A stretch of DNA of 64,000 nucleotides from NCBI RefSeq assembly GCF_040183065.1, contig NC_091120.1, positions 181,954,896-182,018,895 on the forward strand. The letters run 5' to 3'. Position numbers and translations under genes: made by a program. Under the pieces are notes generated by a model that had not been told where the DNA came from, searched no databases, and saw only the letters and a list, made by a program, of their open reading frames with translations. Numbering within the stretch: the first letter of the stretch is position 1; each line of letters opens with the position of its first letter. This document shows, piece by piece, positions 25,001 through 37,000 of this stretch. The stretch is from Periplaneta americana (Eukaryota; Arthropoda; Insecta; Blattodea; Blattidae).

Positions 25001-28000
25001 GTTTCATCTCTCAGAATATGGTAAAACAAAGTGGAAAATTCTCCATGCATGCTATATTCCTAGTTAAAAATATCATTAATCCAATATTTCCCTGTCTTGT
25101 TTTGGATATGTAATGCGCCCGAATTTCCTACCATATTAAATTAAATGGAAATGATCTCAAAAAATCTACAACCACAAAGTTTTTTGGGTTGGAATTGGAT
25201 AATCACTTGAACTGGAAAACACACATAGAATAAATTACTCCTTAATTGAGCAATGCTTGTTATGCATTAACATCCCTGTCTTCTACTAGCAATATAAACA
25301 CTCTTAAAATAGTACACTTTGCATAACTTTATTCTGGAGCAAGTAACATCAAACTACCATTCTTGTTTTACAAAACAAAGCTATAAGAATAATGACAAAT
25401 GTGCATAAAAGTACATCACATAAAAAGATTTTCCAAAATTTAGAAATATTGACCTCCCTTTGTATGTACATTCTTTCGCTGATAACATTTCATGTTAAAA
25501 GTCAAGATACTTTTCGTAATAATAGAACATAAATAATTTTAATATAAGACACAAATCATATACTCTATTTTTTTTCAAGGAGTGCAGTTTCATAGAAAGG
25601 GCTTTGCCGACAGACCTTCTACTGCCCCCTACTAATTGGTTGTCATAAATAAATATCTTCCTTACGGTGGCGGAAATCTTGTCTTCTCCTGTTGGTAACC
25701 AATCACAACCCTTGTTCAGAAGAATTGACAGGCTCTGGTCAAATCCACGTGGAGGCAGAGTTGCTGCATCTTTTCCGAATTCCACGAATCCCGTCAGTCT
25801 CATTTCAGGGTCACCAGGATTGTGGCAACTGTGCAATGTTGGGACGAGGGGACAGGATGGAATTGTCAGAGGTGTTTGTGTAGGAAGTCATAAATCTGTA
25901 AGTGGGTGTTCAAAGGAGCCACCGAACTGCACTCCTTGAAATAAAATAAGGTATATCTACATCTACCCTGTAGCCTCAACTGTCATAAAAAAGGAGTTCA
26001 CTATTTATGTGTATTGTATTGTATTGTATTTATTTACATTCCATGGTATTCATATATCACTTCACAGTTAGAATATGGAACATGTCAAAAAAATCTTAAT
26101 AGTACTACAAAGTCTAGTTGAAATATATACAGAAGAGTTTTACAATATAGTCTACTAGTACAACACAAGGGGTTAGTATTGATACTTAATACAAGACAGA
26201 AACATTCACGCAGCATTGTTGAGTGTCATAAATTCACCTACAGAATATAAGGCGTGAGAAATAGAATGATGCTGAAACTGATCAGAAAGAGAAAAAGGAA
26301 TTGGTTGGGTCACTGGCAGAGAAGGAACTGGCTAGGCCTACTGAAGAATGCGCTGGAAAGAATGATGAAAGGTAGCAGAAGATACAGATGATAGACGACA
26401 TTAAGATATGTGGATCATATGCGGAGACTAAGAGGAAGGCAGAAAAGAGGAAAGATTGGAGAATGCTGGGTTTGCAGTGAAAGACCTGCCCAGGAACAGA
26501 ACACTTGTGTAAGTATTACTTATTTCATTTAAAACTTAAGTAAAATGTAACTTACGTGAAGGAATTTCTAATTAGTGAGTTGCTATCAACCTTTCGATCA
26601 TAATCTGTTTTGATGAAGTCTAGCACACCATTATCTCCAAATGCTCCCCATTCAATATCGATTATGACCTGCAACAGAGGTTACTAGAATAAGTAGAGAT
26701 AATTCACACTAAGTTTCACAAAATGAACCAATCAGCTGTTTGTGAAGTCTATCTTACTAATATTCACGTAATTATTACAAAAAGTAAAAGCATGCATTAA
26801 GCGATTTAACATTATATTGCACATATCTTAAGAAACCTGTACAAGAAAAGTTGAAATTCGTAACAGTGTAATTCAGCATTAATGAACTCAACAAGATTTC
26901 TGTTTCCTGCATCTGTCCATTTATTATTCATAAGTGAGAACACTGTTTCCTGAGGGCATATGATCCTGGAAAACTCGTCATTTTGTTAACCATGGTGCAA
27001 TAAATATTTTTTTTTAGCAAAGGAAGGAAATAATAAACGTGTAATGTGAAAGTGAAAGAACCAGAGGCTTCGAGAGACGTGGAGAATTTAACGGAAAATT
27101 ATAATAAATAAACAAAAATTAGAATTTATGAAATACGGAAGAAATGTTCTTAAATATGTGAAATGGGAGACTGAAAAAAAATAAGTGTAGAATAAGGGAA
27201 GACCTGGGAAATATGGAAGACCTGGCAACCCTAAACAATTTAAACACAAAAGTAACTGCAAATCGAAAATTAAGCGTCATAAACCATGCACTGTATAAAC
27301 ATCTTTGCTTTTTATTAGGTTCTCCACTGGTCCCTCAAAATAATCTCCACTTATTATGTACCGGTAATATTCTGTATAATAAGGTTACTAATCAAAATAT
27401 GAAACTTCCAAACCTGTACTAAAAGCGCTAGCATTAGAAGTTGTGAACAATAGATACCCACCAGAAGAATGGTTACATATCTACACAGATGGGTCTACTA
27501 TCGATAACAACTCAGGATCAGGAATTACGTGTGCATTATTCTCATTTTATCAACCAGCAGGATATCATACAACAAATTTTGATGCGTAAATAATGGCTAT
27601 TCATATCTCACTCCAACACCTACTATACAGAATAGATCAATTTCAAAATGCTGTCATTCTCTCCGATTCTAAAGCAGCATTATATGCAATAAATTCATAT
27701 AAAATGATGTCAATCCAAATTAAAGAATGTCACAAAATGATCCAACAACTTCAAAAACTACTGAAAAGAATTCAATTGCAATGGATACCTGCACATTGCG
27801 GAATTGCTGGAAATGAAACTGCTGACTTTCTTGCCAAAAAAGGATCCAATTTAATTCAGAATACAAATACAAGCCTACCTTTTGCATCCATCATGAGACT
27901 AATTAAAAATACATATAAAATCAAGCAAAACCAAGCATTATATACCAAAGCCAAAGATAAAAAATGGAGTATTTTAATAAAAAAACAGAAATTATTCCAT

Positions 28001-31000
28001 AAATCCCACGTAAATCTGCAGTAGCAAAATTCAGACTGCTTATAGAACACGATTATTTGGCCAAACACTTGAATAAAATAGGAATTTACACAAATCCAAA
28101 CTGCCCTCTATGCAACAAAGAAGAAGAAATGACTGAAGATCATCTACAAACCTGTGAAGTTCTACCTGATGGATCCACCACAGAAAAATATTGGAGAGCA
28201 AGAACGCTAATGGCTTCGTTGCCAAAGCCCGGCATTAGATAACAACAGGTTACTAATCATCCTTGATGAGCACCATCTTGAGAACTGAGAGGTAGAACTT
28301 AAACTGAGGGGATTCGATCTGGCATCGGAGCTGGAATCCAATGTGGCTTAGTGAATAAAGCGTTAGCACTTAGAGCTGAAAACCCGGGTTCGAGTCCTGG
28401 TGCCGGAGAGAATTTTTCTCTGTTCTATCCATCCTTCATCATATGGTAACGCAGAATTACTGCACGGAAATATCATACATACTTCGGTACATCATAATAA
28501 TATGATACGCGTAAGTAATCACTTAGTGATTCAAGACTGCACTCATCCCGTCGGATCCCGACCACTTAGTCATTCGTAATGAGTGCACCTCTGTACATAG
28601 TGCGTTGAACATTGTGCCACTGTCACATATTCTGTGACACAGTACATGAGGGTAGGCCACTAAAAGGAAAAGTGAGAAGTAGAACTTAAACTGAGGGGAT
28701 TCGATCTGGCATCAGAGCTGGAATCCGGTGTGGCTTAGTGGATAAAACGTCAGCACATAGGGCTGAAAACCCAGGTTCGAGTCCTGGTGCCAGAGAGAAT
28801 TTTTCTCTGTTCTATACATCCTTCATCATGTGACTTAGAATGTTTTAATTCTCTTCGATTCAGTAAGAAGCAGATATTAATTAGATGCAAAGTGAGATTA
28901 CTCAATACGTGAAGCTGACATTTCTGTTGATGAATTTAAATTTAAGATCACCTGCTTCTCTCCATGCCGCTGTCCTTCCCAGTGCTGCACTCTGTCAGCT
29001 CGCTCCATGTAGCAAGCATTGCTCCCTGTACCCAGGATCAGGGCGATGGCAGTCTTCTTGTCCAGCACAGCTCCCTGCACCAATGTACCTGGCCAACACA
29101 CACTACAATTGAAGACTCCCCAGAATAAGGATATAACCAACAAAACTGTAATTCATGTTTCAGGAGAAAGGAAAATAATTTTAGGGGCATATTTCATTAG
29201 GCCTATATTTACTATCACAACCATTTGACTAATGAAAGATACAAGTTTATTCCGCCAATGAACATGCTACAATTGAAGGGTTCAGAACCATAGTGGGCCA
29301 AGCGCCATTTACTAAAACCGTAGAAAACAAGGGATAAAATGAAGTTATTACCATAATTCAATGGAAACATATAGCAAGTAATATAAAGTATATATACTGT
29401 ACATACAAATGGCTTTTAAGGAACCCGAAGGTTCATTGCCGCCCTCACATAAGCCCGCCATCGGTCACTATCCTGTGCAAGATTAATCCAGTCTCTATCA
29501 TCATATCCCACCTCCCTCAAATCCATTTTAATATTATCCTCCCATCTATGTCTCGGCCTCCCCAAAGGTCTTTTTCCCTCCGCTCTCCCAACTAACACTC
29601 TATATGCATTCCTGGATTCGCCCATACGTGCTACATGCCCTGCCCATCGCAAACATCTGGATTTAATGTTCCTAATTATGTCAGGTGAAGAATACAATGC
29701 GTGCAGTTCTGCGTTGTGTAACTTTCTCCATTCTCCCGTAACTTCATCCTTCTTAGCCCCCAAATACTTTCCTAAGCACCTTATTCTCAAACACCCTTAA
29801 CCTATGTTCCTCTCTCAGAGTGAGAGTCCAAGTTTCACAACCATAAAGAACAACCGGTAATATAACTGTTTATAAATTCTAACTTTCAGATTTTTTGACA
29901 GCAGACTAGATGATAAAAGCTTCTCAACCGAATAATAACACGCATTTCCCATATTTATTCTGCGTCATTTATATTTGTTACTGTTGCTCCAAGATATTTG
30001 AATTTTTCCACCTCTTCGAAGGATAAATCTCCAATTTTTATATTTTCATTTCATACAATATTCTGGTCACGAGACATAATCATATACTTTGTCTTTTCGG
30101 GATTTACTTCCAAACCTATCTCTTTACTTGCTTCCAGTAAAATTCCCGTGTTTTCCCTAATTGTTTGTGCATTTTCTCCTAACATATTCATGTCATCTGC
30201 ATAGCCAAGCAGCTGATGTAACCTGTTCAATTCCAAACCCTCTCTGTTATCCTGGACTTTCCTAATGGCATACTCTAGAGCAAAGTTAAAAAGTAAAGGT
30301 GATAGTGCATCTCCTTGCTTTAGCCCACAGTGAATTGGAAATGCATCTGACAGAAACTGACCTATACAAACTCTGCTATACGTTTCACTGAGACACATTT
30401 TAATTAATCGAACTAGTTTCTTGAGAATACCAAATTCAATAAGAATATCACATAATATTTCCCTCTTAACCGAGTCATATGCCTTTTTGAAATCTATGAA
30501 TAACTGATGTGCTGTACCCTTATACTCCCATTTTTTCTCCATTATCTGTCGAATACAAAAGATCTGATCAATAGTCGATCTATTACGTCTAAAACCACAC
30601 TGATGATCCCCAATAATTTCATCTACATATGGAGTTAATCTTCTCAAAAGAATATTGGACAAAATTTTGTACGACGTCAACAAAAGTGATATTCCTCGAA
30701 AGTTACCATAGTTGGTTTTGTCCCCCTTCTTAAAAATAGGTACAATTATGGACTCCTTCCAGTGTTCTGGTACAATTTCCTTTTCCCAAATAGAAAGTAC
30801 AAGTTTATAAATTTCGCTATATAATGCACTTCCACCCTCTTGTATTAATTCTGCTGGAATTTGATCGATACCTGGAGACTTGTACTTTTTCAGATTTTCT
30901 ATCGCAATTTCGACTTCTGAAAGTGTGGGTTCAGGTATAAATGGCTCAGCAGTTTGTACTTCAATTTCGTCCCGATCATTTCTATTTGGCCTATGTACAT

Positions 31001-34000
31001 TTAATAGTTGCGCAAAATAGTTTTTCCATCTGTTTAGGAGTGATGGAGAGTCTGCAAGCAAGTCACCATTCTCATCCTTGATCACGTTTACCCTTGGCTG
31101 ATATCCGTTCTTAAATTCCTTTATACCCTTATATAAAGTATACACATTAAAACTAAATGATATGTTAATCTTCATTAAACTATGGTATTCACTTAACTTT
31201 AACTCTTGCTTTCTCAGTTTTTAATAAATGGTGCTTGGTCCACTATGGCTCTGAACCCTTCAATTAGCAGCTGTGTGAGTAATACACAAAACAATGTACC
31301 AGTTGTATCATTGAGCACAGCGAGGACTTCCACGTGTGTGTCTCCACGTTTGTTGATGGCATCCCTCAGCATCTGAACTGCATCCCGACCAACGACATTG
31401 TGGCAGTTGAACGATTTGGTCCATGTGACGAGTATGCCCACATCGAGACCTTTCTGGATCATGGGAAAAGAGAAAGTAAACCCTGAAACAGAAAATAACA
31501 AAACATTACCAATAAGGCTCCTTGCAAGTTGGTTGGTTGGTGGTTTCCAAGGGTTAGGTATTGGCTTGCGCCATTAAAACTCTTGCTTCCCAATAGAGTG
31601 CTGGAAGATCTTTGTTCATGATTTCCAGCTTTGTTGTACTGATTCCTACTTTATTCTCAAATAGCAGTGGTAAGGAACAGACGCGTCAAAGCAGTGTTGC
31701 TCAGTAATGAGAAGTAACACAGAGCAAGAAGAGGAATGTACAGTGCTTGACCATGAACGACAGTCTGTTGTGCTAAGTTTCTTAAAGATTTTGTGAGAAC
31801 TGTTGTAGCTAGGGTTGCCAGATTGTATGCTTTTCCCGTATTCTTACTTTTTTTCTACTTTAAAATAAGTCTTTCTTTATTTGAGGGTTACCTACTTTTT
31901 CCCCCCTCCCCATAATATTTATATTTTCAACATCAATTTACTAGATTCATTCATTCATTTATTTTATTCCACAGATCTTACATGAGCAATGAAGCTTTAA
32001 GATGTGGAACAAGTCAAAATTTTACAATATTGCAATTACAATTTTTACAAATTTTTATAGTTTTACAATTTAGTAATTTTCTACAATTTTTACAATTTTG
32101 TGCAATTTTTTACAATATTTTGGCGAGATGTAGTGAGATGAGGTGAGGTCCGAGGATTCGCCAAAATATTACTCGGCATTTGCCTTTTGGTTGGGGAAAA
32201 CCTCGGAAAAACCCAACCAGGTAATCAAATCAAAGGGGGGGTAATCAAATCAAAGGGGTTGATGCCAAGGATTCGCTATAGACTCGCCACAGACCATCCG
32301 GCTTCAGTCCCACGGCTGTGGAAAACCTCGGAAGAAGCCAAAGACCAAAGCGGGATCCAACCCAAGCCCGAACGCAGCTCCGGATCAGCAGCCCAGCGAG
32401 TCTGCCGACTGAGCTACATCGATGGCTCTACTAAAAGTATATAATACATAACCAATCAGATTATTAAATTTACAAACGCAAACGATCATTCATCAGTTGA
32501 GCTATATGTATAATACAAAAACAAGTAAGTTAATTAAATTTAAGGCATAAACAATTCAGCCAGTTGTGATATACAGAAATTGATAATACGTATCATGCAA
32601 ACTACTTCAAATTACAAACACAAACAATTATCAATAGAGCTATATAGATTACTATTCAATTTAAAGCATATACAATTCATCGGCCAAAACTATACAAATA
32701 TATACAATACAAAGTAGCATACTTTCATTAAGCTATATAAATTTGTGCAATTAATATCAAGTAGATTAATTCAATTTATAATCATAAACAATATCTAACA
32801 AGATCTATGTGCAGAGATTTATTTTTATAATGCTATGAAATTTAGCCTAAGTGATCAGATGTAAAAGTGTTCTGTGGACTTGATAGAGGCTGAATTACAA
32901 GTATTGGTATTGTACTGGAACCTGTGTGACACTTGCTTGTGTATTAATAATCGATTGGAAAATGAAGTATATGGTTGAACAGCAAATTTATTTGGTGGAC
33001 TGTTACGTGAAAAAAGGTAACTACAGAAGATGCGTTCGGAGATCTACCAATAGTAATGGAACACGCTCCCCATATATTGTCAGTTGCTTTGTACAGATTT
33101 TGTTTTTCAGTTTTTAACTAAAAATTATATCATTCTTACGCACTTATCACAAGAATTGTTACAAATCATACGACTTTAAGAACTCGATTCTTTACAGTTT
33201 AATTATGCATCCTAATGTACAGTCTTGAAGAATTTATAAGAGTGGAGTGATTTGTAACAATTGTTGTGATAAATGCGTAAATGTAATTTTGTAGTTAAAA
33301 ATCGAAAAAAAAAAAAAAAAATCTGTACGAAGCAACTATGAAATTCACATCACATTTTTAGCTTCAGAATACTAGCTAATTAAAGAAATGATACTACTGA
33401 ATAGTTCATTCTTTATCTGTAATATTAGTTCACCCTTAAAACTCAAGAATAAAGGTATTGTGAATTTTATTAGTAACAACAATGTAATTTATTCCTCACA
33501 ACAATAATTCCTTTCTACAATTCGCCTTAAACGCTCTCGGCAACAATTGGAATTTTCACTCAACACAGTATTCGTTATAGCACTCCACCGACGCCAATGA
33601 CAATTTACTTGGACTAGTACGAACAACAATGAACTGTTAATCTTAACTAATATTTACAAAGCACTATTTACAAATCAGAACTACCAGTTCTCAGTTCACA
33701 GTTCTTCTATCTCAGTCACTGGAGTTCACAATATCTCGAACCACAGACCTTCAGAGACAGTTCACTGTACTCGAACTCGGGTCCCTCCAACTGCGGTCCA
33801 CTGCACTCGAACTCAGGTCCCTCCAACTGCGGTCCACTGCACTCGAACTCAGGCCTTCGGATGCTGACGCAGATGCGGACGCACACTCGAGTCGAACTCC
33901 GGCACACAAGTCTGGCTTGCTTGCTCTGGCTTACTCACTGACTGAATAACTGAAAACTCTGAAACTGGAAACTCTGCTGTCGTTCCTTCGCGTCCGTAAT

Positions 34001-37000
34001 TTATAACCACAGCGACGTAGCCTCGAAGGTTCCACGCGTCTCTAGAGATGGCACTCCAGAAAAAGCCAGAGCCCTCTCCTCTCTACCAGCACCAGATGCG
34101 CGCGCACTCTCGCTCCACTCTCTCGCCGCGTTGGCGTCCCGCAAGAGAGAAGATCGCGCGGAGCACTTGGGATGGCACGCGGCGGAGAGGGGAAAAGGGC
34201 CAACGCGGCGAGAGAGTGGAGCGAGAGTGCGCGCGCATCTGGTGCTGGTAGAGAGGAGAGGGCTCTGGCTTTTTCTGGAGTGCCATCTCTAGAGACGCGT
34301 GGAACCTTCGAGGCTACGTCGCTGTGGTTATAAATTACGGACGCGAAGGAACGACAGCAGAGTTTCCAGTTTCAGAGTTTTCAGTTATTCAGTCAGTGAG
34401 TAAGCCAGAGCAAGCAAGCCAGACTTGTGTGCCGGAGTTCGACTCGAGTGTGCGTCCGCATCTGCGTCAGCATCCGAAGGCCTGAGTTCGAGTGCAGTGG
34501 ACCGCAGTTGGAGGGACCTGAGTTCGAGTGCAGTGGACCGCAGTTGGAGGGACCCGAGTTCGAGTACAGTGAACTGTCTCTGAAGGTCTGTGGTTCGAGA
34601 TATTGTGAACTCCAGTGACTGAGATAGAAGAACTGTGAACTGAGAACTGGTAGTTCTGATTTGTAAATAGTGCTTTGTAAATATTAGTTAAGATTAACAG
34701 TTCATTGTTGTTCGTACTAGTCCAAGTAAATTGTCATTGGCGTCGGTGGAGTGCTATAACGAATACTGTGTTGAGTGAAAATTCCAATTGTTGCCGAGAG
34801 CGTTTAAGGCGAATTGTAGAAAGGAATTATTGTTGTGAGTTGAAATAAAATTCACAGTATTTTACAAACAACTTCAAGTTAGTGTAACTCTGAAAATATT
34901 GAGATTGGGACATTTTTTGCTCAGAATGTCTTCGGAAATAAGCTCCGTAAGGGACGGTAAATCCTCATGAATCACTCTGTGTATGTAGGGCTAACATACA
35001 GGTTCTGTAATTGTACGGTATTTTATAATGTTAAATGTCTAAAACAGAGTTAAGAATAGTAATGATCCTACAGCTTAAATAAACAATCAAAATTATACCA
35101 CCAAATCCCTGGGATGTTCAAAGTATATTCCTTACTTTTTGTAAAGATATTCCTTTTTTTTTTTCCTAAAACAAATCTGGCAACCCTAGTTGTAGCCTAT
35201 ATCGTATGTGTCGAGATTTTCTTCAGTTAGAACGCGATTTATGAGCCTTCATTTTGTATTTCAAAATTGACCAGTTTCTCTCATTCTTTTTTTCAATAAA
35301 TTCTGGACTGCTGAATGACATGATTGTTGGAAGTTAGGATATTTACGCAGAATACAGCACGACACTTTTTGTAAGTTTTCTTCGTAATTACGAATCATAA
35401 ATGACAATTCGCCATTCTGTTGCCAAGAACTCTACGGCACTGAATGGAAGCCAGCTTTATACTAATCCTCTAATCTTGACGTCCCTTCAGTCTGTGTTAT
35501 CTGTCCATACTAAACACAAAATCTTCCCACGCTCGATCCAGGGGAAGGCGTAAATACAGAGTAGGCTTAAAAATCTGAGTACCTTATATCTTTTTATAGA
35601 GCAGGTGTTTCTAGACTTTTCTATCATTTTTTGTGACGTATCACATAAGATGACGACCACTCATTTTCATCCCCAAACAGAATACAGGTTTATCAATATA
35701 ACTTATTTGTCTCAGAGCACCCTGTTAGCCAAGGATATTTCTTATATCCATGACAAATGAAAACTTATATTTCGTCTTCCTCCATCCGCTATTTTGATAT
35801 GTAAATGTGGTGTCGATCTAATATCTCTGTAAGCACATTTTGTTTCATACGTCCAACTTGAAAACTGTTTCTCTTTTAATTCTACAAATAATAACCTCAA
35901 TATTCTCTCAGTATGAGCCATTTTACACAAAATTAATATGTAACACATACACGCATGCGCTTTTGATTAAACTAACACTCAACAACGCACCCCATTCACA
36001 TAACACCAATATAGCGCGACGTATTATTGTGACGGAAGGCTAGCCTCGTTTCATACGGAGATGTAGCGAATCCCGGTCCCCCTCAAGCTTGCGAGTCAAG
36101 ATCGTAGCCATGTCTTTAGAGGCTTCTGCCGTAAGCCTCGTACTGAAACTCTCCATCCTGGAATGACTGTCAATAGTGAACTTAATATATGGAAAGATCG
36201 GAATGAAACTAAGTGTTACGATAGATTGTTATTACGAAGTTATAGGCCTGCTGTTACTGGGTATAATAACTGAAATTTTTTGGGTAGACTATGTCTCAAA
36301 AGCCTCTTAAGAGCTTCGCCATTGATGTATACATTATTTCCTTGGCATGTACTCAAGCAAAACTTGTTTCTTGGCGAACACTCTGTATAAAGCAGCAAAC
36401 TGCATATAAATATATAAATCGCCCTTATAGGTTAAATAACAAAAACAATCCTTACCTAGAGGTAACCTTGCGCCTGTGAGGTTCTGGCTTCGAACGAAGT
36501 CGCTGACACTTTCCGCTAAGAAGTCGAAGAGTTTCTCTCCACAGCCCAGTCTCAGCTCCTCTCCTATGTGGTAGTGCTTCACCTCCTCTCGGATCAGGAC
36601 GCCCTCTGAGAGTTCCAGCAGTATCACTCGGAAGTTAGTTCCACCCAGGTCCAGTGCAAGGAACAGACCTTCCTCTGCACAACAAGAAAGAAATGTTACA
36701 CTGCTCCGTCGATGTGGCAGTCAATGTTCACCTACTTAGATATAACACGTGGAGCAAGTCCCCTGCAATTGGCAAGCGGCAGAGCATGAAAGTCCAAGAA
36801 TACTATGGACAAGAAAACATCGATCATACGGAATGGGTATTTAAGAGCTGTTAATTCACTATAAAAAGTGAACCTGATACAACGTTAATACAAATTAATT
36901 TTATTTCCTTCAATATTGGCCTATCTATCTATAAAATACAATAATATATCTACAGGATGATTCGTTTGGATATGAATAAAATAAAAACACCGCAAAACAT

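Larger units (their letters stand above)
29271..31262 (-). mobile_element. RTE-like LINE with an inverted 5' piece at its 3' end
   Basis: The minus-strand element begins near 31262 (GAAGGGTTCAGAGCCATAGT), encodes reverse transcriptase (30051-31175) and its C-terminus (29416-29790), and ends near 29405. The next 130 bases (29271-29400) are an inverted copy of its own 5' end. The element starts about 38 bases past a hexokinase splice donor and fills most of that intron. Confidence 0.75.
31810..35188. mobile_element. hAT-like non-autonomous element, 3.4 kb, 8-bp TSD
   Basis: TAGGGTTGCCAGATT at 31810 is exactly inverted at the end (AATCTGGCAACCCTA, ending 35188). The eight bases GTTGTAGC flank both sides (31802-31809, 35189-35196). 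End sequence and TSD length fit hAT. No transposase was recognised. The interior contains a minus-strand SINE (32140-32425) and the long palindrome (33495-34839), each apparently a later insertion. It lies in the hexokinase intron 31.5-36.5 kb. Confidence 0.82.

Noticed and set aside
25495-25939. Overlapping 113- and 90-codon frames on opposite strands
   Set aside because: They lie within a MITE with perfect 17-bp inverted ends and show no domain.
33716-33907. 63-codon frame repeated identically at 34427-34618 as a possible gene pair
   Set aside because: Identity follows from the palindrome, and the peptide is mostly a translated 35-bp repeat.
36057-36157. Extra hexokinase exon
   Set aside because: 101 bases between two phase-1 junctions would break the frame, and the hexokinase motif LPLGFTFSFP is complete without it.
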